Source: Pseudoclavibacter caeni
GTDB lineage: Bacteria; Actinomycetota; Actinomycetes; Actinomycetales; Microbacteriaceae
Length of the DNA: 64,000 nt
Reading direction: 5' to 3'
Assembly: GCF_008831125.1 (NCBI RefSeq)
Contig: NZ_WBKA01000002.1
Location: 310,001 to 374,000, forward strand
The position numbers and the translations under genes were made by a program. Of this stretch, positions 1 through 7,545 are shown in pieces (within the stretch, counting starts at the first letter, position 1; the number at the start of each line of letters is the position of its first letter). The notes beneath the pieces were generated by a model. That model made no database searches. It was not told the DNA's origin and saw only the letters and a program-made list of their open reading frames with translations.

Positions 1-1058
1 TTCCGCAGCGGCTCGCGACTGCGCACCACGAGCAGCACGACGACGGCCCACACGATCAGCTGCCACGACACCGGCGACGGGGCGGGGCCGACCGTCTCCT
101 GCGCGGGCAGCCCGAGCATCCACCGCCACACGGGGTCGCTCACCAGCGAGGCCGCGAGCACGATCGTCAGCCAGTTCAGCCACGCGTAGTTGCCGGTCAG
201 CACAAGCCACAGCTGCGTGACGATCACCACGAACGACGCGATCGAGGCTAGTGGCTCCGGGACGAACAGCAGCCAAGGAAACACGAGCTGCGCGACGAAG
301 TTCGCCACCACCTCGCAGTGATGGAACCAGCGCGGCAGCAGATGCGCCTGCCGACTGAGCGGGCCGGGCATCGGCTGGGTCTCGTGGTGATGCTCCATCG
401 CCGTGAGGTCGCGCCATTCCGAGCCACCGCGCCACTTGATCATGCCGGCGCCGAACTCGAGCCGGAACAGCAACCAGGCGACGAGCACGAGCAGCGGCTG
501 CGGCATCAGCTCGTCAGCGGGCCCCGTCCACGCGGAGAGAAACCCCGCCTCGAGCAGCAGCATCTCCCAGCCGAACCCGTAGAACGTCTGGCCGATGTCG
601 ACGATCGACAGGTACAGCGCCCACATCACGAGGAACACCGCGGCGACGAGCCACGCCGGGCCGCGCTGCGGCAGGCCGACGACGACGCTCGCCGCGAGCA
701 CCGCCCCGATCACGGTCATCGCGCGCAACCTTCGGTCGGTGTAGGCGAGCCGGCGCAGTCGGAACAGCGAGGGACGCCCCACCAAGCGCCGGCGAGCACG
801 TCCGGTCCCGCCGCGAGTCGCGTCTGCACGCGCCTCGATCGCGCGCAGGCGGGCGAGGTGCTCGGGGACGGGCAGCAGGCCGTGCTCGCCGAGCAGGGCG
901 GGGAACTGCCGCCAGGTCGACACGAACGCGATCAGGAACACGGCCGCGACGCCCCGCTGGAGCACCTGCCGGCCGATCTCGTGCGCGGCAGGGTCGAACC
1001 AGCCGAGACCCGGTGCGAGCCCCAGACCGGCGAGCCAAGGCCAGGTGAGCAGGTCCAC
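1..1058 (-). CDS. Lipase maturation factor-like membrane protein (3' part outside window)
   Basis: Translating the minus strand from a GTG at 1058 gives 352 codons running off the left edge without a stop. It shows several hydrophobic helices, the segment GQTFYGFGWEMLLLEAGF, an AGMIKWRGGSEWRDL stretch, and HHCEVVANF with NYAWLNW further on. These fit the lipase maturation factor (LMF) family, which in animals is an ER membrane protein needed for folding of lipases; the role of bacterial members is not established. A GAGGGG Shine-Dalgarno site lies eight bases before the GTG, which decides the start. The C-terminal domain is missing only because of the window edge. It probably sits in the cytoplasmic membrane. 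The family call is by remembered motifs and is fairly sure; function is not. Confidence 0.72.
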   Translation of the reverse strand, partial: MDLLTWPWLAGLGLAPGLGWFDPAAHEIGRQVLQRGVAAVFLIAFVSTWRQFPALLGEHGLLPVPEHLARLRAIEARADATRGGTGRARRRLVGRPSLFRLRRLAYTDRRLRAMTVIGAVLAASVVVGLPQRGPAWLVAAVFLVMWALYLSIVDIGQTFYGFGWEMLLLEAGFLSAWTGPADELMPQPLLVLVAWLLFRLEFGAGMIKWRGGSEWRDLTAMEHHHETQPMPGPLSRQAHLLPRWFHHCEVVANFVAQLVFPWLLFVPEPLASIASFVVIVTQLWLVLTGNYAWLNWLTIVLAASLVSDPVWRWMLGLPAQETVGPAPSPVSWQLIVWAVVVLLVVRSREPLR

Positions 1059-1218
1059 GCGATCATCCCCTCGGCCGGTGAGAACGCCGGGCGGGTGCGG
1101 GGCATTCCATGCCGACGCCGGCGGTGATCGGACCGCGCGACGACCCGACAGGTGCGACCGTCGCGGCCCCGCCCTCCGACTCCGGTCCGGCGCACGCTCC
1201 CCCGTGAATCCGTCCGGT

Positions 1219-2727
1219 TCAGGGTATGTCCGGGCCGAGGTCCGGCAGGGCGACAACGCCGAACCGGTCGCGGAGGGCGAGTCGGGCGGCCAGCCATCCC
1301 GACATCCCGTGCACGGCCGGGCCGGGCGGGGTCGCCGCCGAGCAGAGGTACACCCCGGGCACGGGCGTCGCCCACGGCCGGGGCGAGAGCACCGGGCGGG
1401 CGAGCATCCGCCACATCGTCACCGCCCCGCCGGAGATGTCACCGCCGACGTCGTTCGGGTTCGTCCGGGCGAGCTCGGCGGCGCTGCGGGCGTGCGCCCC
1501 GAGCACCCGGTCGCGCAGGCCGGGCGCATACGCCTCCAGCCGGCGCAGGATCGGCTCGGTCGGGTCGAGCGGGCTGCCGGCGGGCACGTGCAGGTACGCC
1601 CAGAGCGTCTGCGCACCGGCGGGGGCGCGGGTATCGTCGACGACGCCCGGCTGCACCACGAGCAGGTACGGATGCTCGGGCGGGGGCGCGAACCACGGGG
1701 CACGGGCCGTGGCGTCCTCGGCGGCGGCGATCGCCTCGGCCGTGCCGCCGATGTGCACGGTCGGCGCGAGGGCGAGCCGGGGATCCCGCCACGGCACCGG
1801 CCCGTCGAGCGCCAGGTCGAGCTTCGCCGCGCCCGGCCCGTACCGGTGACGGACGAGCGCCCGGCGGTACCCGGTCGGCAGCCGGTCGCCGAGGACGTCC
1901 GCGAGCACGCGGGGGCTGGTGTCGAACAGCACCGCCCGCGCGCGGGGCAGGTCGGCGGCCGCGCGCACGGGATGCCCGGTGACGGTGCGGCCGCCGTGGG
2001 CGACGAGGTCTCGGGTCAGCGCGTCCGCGATCGCCTGCGACCCGCCGACCGGCACGCCCCAGCCGGCGCCGTGCCCCTGCGCGGCGAGCACGAGCCCGGC
2101 CGCCGGGGCGGCGAGCGAGGGACGCCGACCCGCCACATGCGCGGCGACGCCGGCGAACAGGGCGCGGGCGCGCGTCCCCCGCAGGGCGAGGGGCTGGGAC
2201 GGTGCGCCCCGGTCTGACGGAGTCTGGGCGAGGGCCCGCAGCCCGAGCCGCAGCTCGTCGACCGGATGCGCGGGCACACGCAGCAGCGTGTCGAACGCGA
2301 CCCGGGTGACCGCGTCCACCCGGTCGGACAGGGGGCCGAGCACTCGGCGCCAGCTCGCCGCATCCGCCGGCCCGCCGCCGAGCGCTGGGGCGCCCAGCTC
2401 GGCGACCGTGCGGTCGAGGTCGCGCCAGGCGAGCACCGCTGGCCCATCGGGCATCGCGTGTGCGTACGAGACCTCGGGGATGCGCCAGGCGATCCGCTCG
2501 CGAATGCCGAACGCGCGCAGGAACGGCGAGGCGAGCGCCGCCGGGTGCACGGCGGAGCACAAGTCGTGATGAAACCCCGGCAGGGTGAGCTCGGCCGTGC
2601 GCGCACCGCCGCCGATCGCGTCCTGCGCCTCGAGGACGGTGACCGAGAGGCCCGCACGCGCGCAGGTCACCGCGGCGGCGAGCCCGTTCGGCCCGCTGCC
2701 GACGACGACGACGTCTGGGTCGCTCAC
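1219..2727 (-). CDS. Phytoene dehydrogenase-like FAD-dependent oxidoreductase
   Basis: A 502-residue protein opening with the Rossmann dinucleotide-binding motif VVVGSGPNGLAAAVTCA (about residues 6-22), then the acidic end of the second strand and a GGGARTAEL stretch as in the CrtI/amine-oxidase-like FAD family. The C-terminal CSAATPPGPAVHGMSG segment matches the FAD-contacting end of phytoene-desaturase-like proteins. Such proteins oxidise or isomerise hydrophobic substrates. No carotenoid genes are nearby, so a carotenoid role is not supported. The GTG start overlaps the stop of the DsrE-like gene upstream by four bases (GTGA), so the two are very likely co-transcribed and translationally coupled. 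The substrate is unknown. Confidence 0.85.
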   Translation of the reverse strand: MSDPDVVVVGSGPNGLAAAVTCARAGLSVTVLEAQDAIGGGARTAELTLPGFHHDLCSAVHPAALASPFLRAFGIRERIAWRIPEVSYAHAMPDGPAVLAWRDLDRTVAELGAPALGGGPADAASWRRVLGPLSDRVDAVTRVAFDTLLRVPAHPVDELRLGLRALAQTPSDRGAPSQPLALRGTRARALFAGVAAHVAGRRPSLAAPAAGLVLAAQGHGAGWGVPVGGSQAIADALTRDLVAHGGRTVTGHPVRAAADLPRARAVLFDTSPRVLADVLGDRLPTGYRRALVRHRYGPGAAKLDLALDGPVPWRDPRLALAPTVHIGGTAEAIAAAEDATARAPWFAPPPEHPYLLVVQPGVVDDTRAPAGAQTLWAYLHVPAGSPLDPTEPILRRLEAYAPGLRDRVLGAHARSAAELARTNPNDVGGDISGGAVTMWRMLARPVLSPRPWATPVPGVYLCSAATPPGPAVHGMSGWLAARLALRDRFGVVALPDLGPDIP

Positions 2728-3056
2728 AACCGGATGTAGCGGGCCCCGGCCAGCTCGGCGTCGACGATCGCGTCCAGGGCGGTGTCCACGGCCTCTGCCC
2801 CGTCGGGCAGGGCGTCAGCGGCGACGCCTCGGCGGTGCAGGGCGATCGAGCACGCCTGGATGGTGGTGCCCTCGGCCACCTGTGCGTCAGGCAGCTCCCG
2901 CACCGCGTCTCCGGCGACGACGATCGTCACGCGGGTGCCGGGATGCCGCTCCCGGATCCGCGCCGCAGCCCGCTGCGCCTTGGTCAGGTCACCCTCGTCG
3001 CCCTGCACGTGCAGAACGAACCACGCCGTGTCATCCTCGTGTCGCTGCTCACTCAT
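2724..3056 (-). CDS. DsrE-like small protein
   Basis: A 110-residue alpha/beta protein. The pattern FVLHVQGDEGDLTKAQRAA near the start, a hydrophobic TIVVAGDAV strand, and a conserved-looking cysteine in TIQACSIALHRRG (about residues 64-76) resemble DsrE/DsrF-like proteins, which carry sulfane sulfur or act as small binding proteins. The start is supported by a GGAG site eight bases upstream. Its stop overlaps the start of the downstream FAD oxidoreductase, suggesting a joint role. No sulfur-oxidation genes are seen here, so sulfur relay is only one option. The fold-level assignment is moderately sure; function is unknown. Confidence 0.68.
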   Translation of the reverse strand: MSEQRHEDDTAWFVLHVQGDEGDLTKAQRAAARIRERHPGTRVTIVVAGDAVRELPDAQVAEGTTIQACSIALHRRGVAADALPDGAEAVDTALDAIVDAELAGARYIRL

Positions 3057-3220
3057 GTCTGCTTCTCCATCCTCGTCCGTGGCAGGCTGTCGCCCGCATC
3101 CGTCCGCGCCTCCGCGCCGTCAGTCGGCGGACATCGCGGTGATGCCCGCATCCGCCGACCCGCGGCCCTGCCAGGCACTCGCCGGCACGAGGCGCCGTCC
3201 CAGCCACTCTACGGCGATCC

Positions 3221-3302
3221 GGGATCGTCCTATCCGTGTCCGGGGCTCTGGACCTGGTCCAGGTCGTCCTCCTGCCCGGGGTCCGGGACCGTCCTGTCCG
3301 TG
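3221..3302. repeat. 18-base direct repeat pair flanking a palindrome
   Basis: GGGATCGTCCTATCCGTG at 3221-3238 recurs as GGGACCGTCCTGTCCGTG at 3285-3302 (16 of 18 identical). Between them lies the perfect seven-base dyad GACCTGG-T-CCAGGTC (3251-3265). The layout is operator-like, but no binding protein can be named. Confidence 0.6.
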
Positions 3303-3331
3303 CTGCCATGCCCGACGCCGACAGGACGACC

Positions 3332-3391
3332 GCATCCGCATCGCACAGACGCACACCAGCAGCATCCACATCGCACAGGCCACCGCACGAC
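3332..3391. repeat. Two tandem 30-base units
   Basis: The first 19 bases of the unit, GCATCCGCATCGCACAGAC (3332-3350), repeat at 3362-3380 with two changes. The units are exactly 30 bases apart and non-coding. Confidence 0.55.
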
Positions 3392-3566
3392 ACCGACGAA
3401 ACCGGCATCCCCGCAGCCTCGAGGCACCAAACGCACTGCTCTGCAACCTCGATTACCCCGACCTCAAGACCGACAGCACCACCCCGACCACCTTGACAGC
3501 CACCAGGCGTCCGCCACGAGCACCCGTGTCAAGGCCGTTGCGGCGGGTCGGCGCACCGCCCGGCGT

Positions 3567-3624
3567 GGATCGTACCCTGCCCGCCACGGAGCGTGCCCCT
3601 CCCCGGATCGTGCCCCGACCGCCA
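3567..3624. repeat. 20-base direct repeat pair upstream of the ketopantoate reductase-like gene
   Basis: A 20-base sequence at 3567-3586 recurs at 3605-3624 with 17 of 20 positions the same, starting GGATCGT and ending CCGCCA. The second copy ends about 30 bases before the Shine-Dalgarno site of the downstream gene. Confidence 0.55.
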
Positions 3625-3652
3625 TGGCTACTGTGGAGAGAGACACCGTTGG

Positions 3653-3682
3653 AAAGGAGTGGCCGGCTGCCCGAGCAGCCGG
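3653..3682 (+). promoter_or_regulatory. Shine-Dalgarno site separated from its start codon by a hairpin
   Basis: AAAGGAG (3653-3659) is the only strong ribosome-binding site, but it lies 33 bases before the ATG at 3693. A perfect eight-base stem CCGGCTGC/GCAGCCGG (3663-3670 with 3675-3682, loop CCGA) sits between them. Folding it out leaves 13 bases, a workable spacing. Confidence 0.55.
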
Positions 3683-3692
3683 TCGGACTGCC

Positions 3693-4802
3693 ATGACCGA
3701 TCACGACGCGCCAGCACACAACGCACCAGCCGCCCCCGATCCCGACAGCACACCAGCCGTCGAGCGCCACAGCACGCCAGCCGTCGAGCCCGATGACGCA
3801 CGGGCCCACGGCACCACGGCCGAAGGTCCGCAGACACCCGTTCCACTGCCCCGACGGGTCGCCCTGGTCGGTCTCGGCGCGATCGGGGCCGCCTACCTGT
3901 GCCGGATGCAGGATGCCGCCCCGGACATCGAGCTCGCCGTGATCGCCGACGGCGCCCGCGCCGAACGCATCCGCCGTGACGGGGTCACCGTCAACGGCGT
4001 GCTGCATCACCTGCCTGTGGTCAGCCCTGACACTCCCGCCGCCCAGGGCACCCCCGATGCCCCGGCTGACGTCGTGCTGTTCGCGGTCAAGGGCGCGGCG
4101 CTCCCACAAGCGATCGAGGCGGCGCAAGCATGGATTGGGCCGGACACCATCGTGCTCAGCCTGCTCAACGGAATCTCGAGCGAGAGCGACATCCGGCAGG
4201 CGACCGGCAGCGCGCATGTGCTGCTCTCGCTCGCGATCGGCATCGACGCCGTGCGGGTCGGCTCGCAGGTGACTTACACCTCCCTCGGCCGCATCGAGTT
4301 CGGCGACGACGCTCCCGCCGGCACGGCACCGTCCGCCGACGTGGCGCGGGTGCACGCCCTGTTCGAGCATGCAGGCGTGCCGCACGCGGTGCCCGACGAC
4401 ATGCGCCGGGCGATGTGGTTCAAGTACCTGGTCAACTCCGGGATCAACCAGGTCTCCGCCGTGCTCGAGGCGCCCTACCGCGCGTTCCAGCGGCCCGATT
4501 CCCCGGCGCGCCGGGTGATGCTCGCCGCCCAGCGCGAGGTCATCGCGGTGGCGCAGGCGCGCGGCGTGCCGCTCGACGAGCACGATCTGGACGCCTGGCT
4601 CGCGGTGCTCGACGGGCTCGGCCCCGACAGCCGCACGTCGATGGCGCAGGACGTCGCCGCGCACCGGCCGACCGAGGTCGCCCTGTTCGCCGGCACGCTC
4701 GTGCCGATGGGCGCCGAGCTCGGCGTGCCGACGCCGGTGGGCCGCACGCTGCTCGACCTGATCCGGGCGAAGGAAGCACTGTGGGAGGACGCCGCCCGCT
4801 GA
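3693..4802 (+). CDS. Ketopantoate reductase-like NADP-dependent 2-dehydropantoate 2-reductase family protein
   Basis: A 369-residue protein. After a low-complexity N-terminal tail of about 50 residues (Pro, Asp, Ala-rich) it has the Rossmann motif VALVGLGAIGAAYLCRM, then VLFAVKGAALPQAIEAA and a C-terminal ApbA-type helical domain with MRRAMWFKYLVNSGINQVSAVL. The family reduces ketopantoate to pantoate with NADPH in coenzyme A synthesis; many members act on other 2-oxo acids. No panB or panC is nearby, so panE is not assigned. The ATG at 3693 is preferred because the only strong Shine-Dalgarno site lies upstream across a hairpin. An in-frame ATG at 3624 would add 23 residues but lies upstream of that site. 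Confidence 0.82.
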   Translation: MTDHDAPAHNAPAAPDPDSTPAVERHSTPAVEPDDARAHGTTAEGPQTPVPLPRRVALVGLGAIGAAYLCRMQDAAPDIELAVIADGARAERIRRDGVTVNGVLHHLPVVSPDTPAAQGTPDAPADVVLFAVKGAALPQAIEAAQAWIGPDTIVLSLLNGISSESDIRQATGSAHVLLSLAIGIDAVRVGSQVTYTSLGRIEFGDDAPAGTAPSADVARVHALFEHAGVPHAVPDDMRRAMWFKYLVNSGINQVSAVLEAPYRAFQRPDSPARRVMLAAQREVIAVAQARGVPLDEHDLDAWLAVLDGLGPDSRTSMAQDVAAHRPTEVALFAGTLVPMGAELGVPTPVGRTLLDLIRAKEALWEDAAR

Positions 4803-4886
4803 GCGTCGTCGGCCGCCCTCGCCCGGCACCATGGACGCCCGGCACGCACCGAGCCGGCGCGGCCGGAGGCCCCGCCGTCCGAACGC

Positions 4887-5420
4887 CTACAGGTCGCGCT
4901 GCAGCCAGGTGACGTCGTGCCACTCGCCGTGCTTGTACCCGATGCGCTCGAAACGGCCGACCTGGTGGAAGCCGGCCCGCTCGTGCATCCGGATGCTCGC
5001 CTCGTTCGAGCTGACCACGTTCGCGAGCGCGCGCCGCTGCCCGCGCTCGGCGAGCACCGGCAGCAGGGCCGCGTACATCGCCCGGCCGACGCCCCCGCGG
5101 CGCACGTGCATCGACACGTAGACGCTCATCTCGCAGGTCCAGTCGTAGGCATGTCTGGAGTTGAACTCGTGGGCGTAGGCGTACCCGAGGGTCTCCCCCT
5201 CGCGCTCGGCGACGACCCAGGCGAGTCGGCGCTGGGCGTCGACCATCCGGCGGGACACCTCGTCGGCGTCCGGGGCGATGGTCTCGAAGGTGAACGCGGT
5301 CTGCTCGACGTAGGGTCGGTAGATCTCCGCGCAGGCGGCGGCATCGGCCGTCGTGGCGTGGCGGACGAAGACTCCGTCCGGGGTCTCGAGCAGCCGCGAA
5401 TGGGTCTGTGCTTCGGTCAC
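4887..5420 (-). CDS. GNAT-family N-acetyltransferase, phosphinothricin acetyltransferase-like
   Basis: A 177-residue GNAT protein. VRHATTADAAACAEIYRPYVEQTAFTFE near the N-terminus matches the PAT/YncA group, and the acetyl-CoA loop is visible as RRGGVGRAMYAALL (about residues 105-118). SNEASIRMHERAGFHQVGRF is the usual C-terminal core. Members transfer acetyl groups to amino groups of small molecules such as phosphinothricin or methionine sulfone. The GTG start at 5420 is preceded at six bases by a -10-like TAGGCT (complement of 5427-5432) and has no Shine-Dalgarno site, so the message is probably leaderless. Resistance to a herbicide-type compound is possible but not shown. Confidence 0.85.
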   Translation of the reverse strand: MTEAQTHSRLLETPDGVFVRHATTADAAACAEIYRPYVEQTAFTFETIAPDADEVSRRMVDAQRRLAWVVAEREGETLGYAYAHEFNSRHAYDWTCEMSVYVSMHVRRGGVGRAMYAALLPVLAERGQRRALANVVSSNEASIRMHERAGFHQVGRFERIGYKHGEWHDVTWLQRDL

Positions 5421-5426
5421 CGCGCC

Positions 5427-5432
5427 AGCCTA
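5427..5432 (-). promoter_or_regulatory. -10 hexamer TAGGCT of a leaderless promoter (GNAT gene)
   Basis: TAGGCT ends six bases before the GTG start at 5420, so transcription should begin at or next to the start codon. No good -35 is seen. Confidence 0.5.
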
Positions 5433-5509
5433 ACGGGCATGGGTGACCTCACGGTTGCCGTCCGCCCTGAGCGAACCGCGAACGTCCCGCCGGGCTGCGC
5501 GCTCACGGG

Positions 5510-5673
5510 GATCGCCACGACAACCTGTGTCAGATCGCCACAATGACCGGGCGCCCGGCCGGGTCGCCGCACGGACGTCTCGGCCGGCTCGCCGCATCCG
5601 CTCGCCCATCTGATGAGGGCACCGGTTCGCCGGGCCGGCAGGCATCTCGATTTGCCGTTCCAGTGTGGCGATC
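5510..5673. repeat. Three copies of a GATCGCCAC motif in the GNAT/RibD-like intergenic region
   Basis: GATCGCCAC occurs at 5510-5518 and 5533-5541, 23 bases apart, and inverted at 5665-5673. With flanking bases, 5533-5542 and 5664-5673 form a perfect ten-base inverted repeat about 120 bases apart. The rest of the 290-base gap (5421-5710) shows no gene. Confidence 0.5.
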
Positions 5674-5710
5674 GAGCGCGCCCGGCTCGCCGGGCGTCCG
5701 CCGACGCTCG

Positions 5711-6586
5711 TCAGCGACGCCTGGTGCCGTCTGCGGGCTGGCGGTCCCGCAGCCAGCGCAACAGCAGTGCGTCGCGTCCGCGCAGTATGCCGGCCATCCG
5801 CATCCGCCGGGGATGCTCCCCGGGCGAGACGACCATGCGCGGGCCTGTCCCGCCGAGCACCGTCGCGTCGAGGGTGACGCACATCTCGTCGATCGCGTCG
5901 GCGGCGGCGAGCGCGCCGAGCAGGGTCGGCCCGCCCTCGCAGTGCACCCGCCGCAGGCCGCGGCGGTCGAGCTCGGCGAGCAACGCCGGGATCTCGACCC
6001 GGTGCGCCCCGGCGACCACGACGTCCGCGACCGGGTCGAGCGCGGCGCGGCGCGCGGACGGGGCGTCGGCGGCGACGAACACGAGCGGCCGGCGAGGCGC
6101 GTCGGCGAACACGGCGGAGTCCGGGGCGAGCCGGGCGGCGCCGCTGACGATCGCGAACGCGGGCTGGGCGGCGAGTCCGCGGGCGCTCCGCCACGCCGCG
6201 ACGGTCGGGTCGAGGCGGAGCGCCCCGTAGCCCTCGCGGCGCACGGTGCCCGCACCGATGAGCACCACGTCGGCGAGTCGGCGCAGCAGGTCGAACAGCC
6301 GGTGGTCGGCCGGCCCGCCGAGGGGCCCGGAGACCCCGCCGCGGGTGACCGCCCCGTCGATCGTGGTGACCATGTTCGTGCGCACCCATGGACGCTCGAG
6401 CCCGGCAGGGAAGACGTGCCGGTGCAGCAGGGCCCGGTCGTCGAGGGCCACGCCGGCGACGTCGACGATCTCGGCCGGATCGTCATGGACCGGGGCCGGG
6501 GCCGGCCGCGTGTCCGACGTCTCGTGCGGCGCGGCCGTCCCGCAGGGTCGGAAGGCGTCCGGGGCCGTGTCGTGCCCGGCGCTCAC
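5711..6586 (-). CDS. RibD C-terminal domain / pyrimidine reductase family protein
   Basis: A 291-residue protein with the RibD-C/DHFR-like fold: WVRTNMVTTIDGAV (about residues 67-80), DVVLIGAGTVRREGYG for NADPH binding, and VHCEGGPTLLGAL near the C-terminus. Riboflavin-pathway RibD reductases reduce the ribosyl side chain of the pyrimidine intermediate. This stand-alone actinobacterial type lacks the deaminase half, and no other rib genes are near. The start overlaps the stop of the FolP2-like gene by four bases (ATGA), so the pair is co-translated. The partnership suggests a shared pterin- or pyrimidine-like substrate, but this is inference. The first 45 residues are low complexity and a later start is possible. 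Confidence 0.82.
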   Translation of the reverse strand: MSAGHDTAPDAFRPCGTAAPHETSDTRPAPAPVHDDPAEIVDVAGVALDDRALLHRHVFPAGLERPWVRTNMVTTIDGAVTRGGVSGPLGGPADHRLFDLLRRLADVVLIGAGTVRREGYGALRLDPTVAAWRSARGLAAQPAFAIVSGAARLAPDSAVFADAPRRPLVFVAADAPSARRAALDPVADVVVAGAHRVEIPALLAELDRRGLRRVHCEGGPTLLGALAAADAIDEMCVTLDATVLGGTGPRMVVSPGEHPRRMRMAGILRGRDALLLRWLRDRQPADGTRRR

Positions 6587-7473
6587 AGGTTGTGCCGTTC
6601 GACGGCGGGTTCACGGAACCCGAGGATCGCCTCGACCATCCGCATCGCGTCCACGGACTCACGGGCCGCGTGCATCCGCACGATGCGCGCGCCGAGCAGC
6701 GCGCACGCGGTCGCCGCGGCGAGAGAGCCGGCGAGCCGGTCGTCCCGTTCTCGGTCGAGCGTCTCGCCGATGAAGTCCTTGTTCGAGACGGCGGCGAGCG
6801 TCGGCAGCCCCAGGGCGGTGATCTCGTCGAGGCGGCGGGTGAGTTCGAGCGTCTGCCGGGTCGTCTTGTTGAGGTCGTGGCCGGGGTCGACGACGATGCG
6901 ATCCTCTGGCACGCCGAGCTCGACCGCACGGTCGACGCGGCGGCGCAGCAGGTCGGCGACCTCGCCGGCGACGTCGGCGTAGTGGGGATGCGGGTAGGGA
7001 CGGCGCGGCCGGGCGAGGCTGTGTGTGACGACAAGGGTGGCGTCGCTGTCGGCCACGACCCGGGCGAGGTCGGGGTCGTGCAGGGCGGTGGTGTCGTTGA
7101 TCACCGCGGCGCCCGCGGCGATGGCAGCCTCGGCGACCCCGGGCTGGAACGTGTCCACCGAGATCACCACGTCGCTGGCCGCTGCGACCTCGCGCACGAC
7201 GGGGATCACCCGGTCGAGCTCCTCGGCGACCGGCAGCGGCGGGCCGGGGGCGAACTTGACCCCGCCGATGTCGACCCAGTCGGCGCCGGCCCGGGCCGCG
7301 TCCAGCGCCGCCTCGACCGCGCGGTCGAGGGCGAACGTGCGCCCCCGGTCGAAGAACGAGTCCGGGGTTCGATTGATGATCGCCATCACGGCGATCTGGC
7401 GGGAGAAGTCGAAGTCGCGGCGGCCGATGCGGCGCCGGGGCGACGTCAGCGGGGGCAGGTGGACGGCGGTCAT
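6583..7473 (-). CDS. folP2: FolP2-type dihydropteroate synthase paralogue
   Basis: A 296-residue TIM-barrel protein of the pterin-binding family: MAIINRTPDSFFDRG, then DIGGVKFAPG where true DHPS has the GGESTRPG loop, ISVDTFQPGVAEAAIAAGA, VDPGHDLNKTT and AAVSNKDFIGETL. The altered phosphate/sulfa loop and SNKDF segment match mycobacterial FolP2, a paralogue reported not to supply DHPS activity, so folate synthesis should not be assumed. The ATG at 7473 is preferred because GGGAG lies nine bases upstream; an in-frame ATG at 7491 would add six residues. The gene is coupled to the RibD-like gene downstream. No folK, folB or folE is nearby, unlike a standard folate operon. Confidence 0.8.
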   Translation of the reverse strand: MTAVHLPPLTSPRRRIGRRDFDFSRQIAVMAIINRTPDSFFDRGRTFALDRAVEAALDAARAGADWVDIGGVKFAPGPPLPVAEELDRVIPVVREVAAASDVVISVDTFQPGVAEAAIAAGAAVINDTTALHDPDLARVVADSDATLVVTHSLARPRRPYPHPHYADVAGEVADLLRRRVDRAVELGVPEDRIVVDPGHDLNKTTRQTLELTRRLDEITALGLPTLAAVSNKDFIGETLDRERDDRLAGSLAAATACALLGARIVRMHAARESVDAMRMVEAILGFREPAVERHNL

Positions 7474-7545
7474 GGGCTCATTCTCCCGCATGACCGCCCG
7501 GTGCCACGACCGGCGCGGCCGGCGTCCGGTCGGCGTGCGGTCGAC

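Larger units (their letters stand above)
3057..3692. other. Repeat-rich intergenic region between the DsrE-like gene and the ketopantoate reductase-like gene
   Basis: This 636-base stretch has open frames on both strands, but they are rich in Arg, Pro, Ser and Thr and show no recognisable family, so I call no gene. It holds a near-identical pair of 18-base repeats (3221-3238 and 3285-3302), a perfect dyad (3251-3265), a 30-base tandem duplication (3332-3391) and a 20-base direct repeat pair (3567-3586 and 3605-3624). It must also carry the two divergent promoters; none matches consensus well. Confidence 0.6.

Noticed and set aside
3049-3496. Several small frames (60-120 codons) in the gap before the ketopantoate reductase-like gene
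   Set aside because: None has a good start signal, domain or plausible composition; the region is better explained as repeat-rich non-coding DNA.
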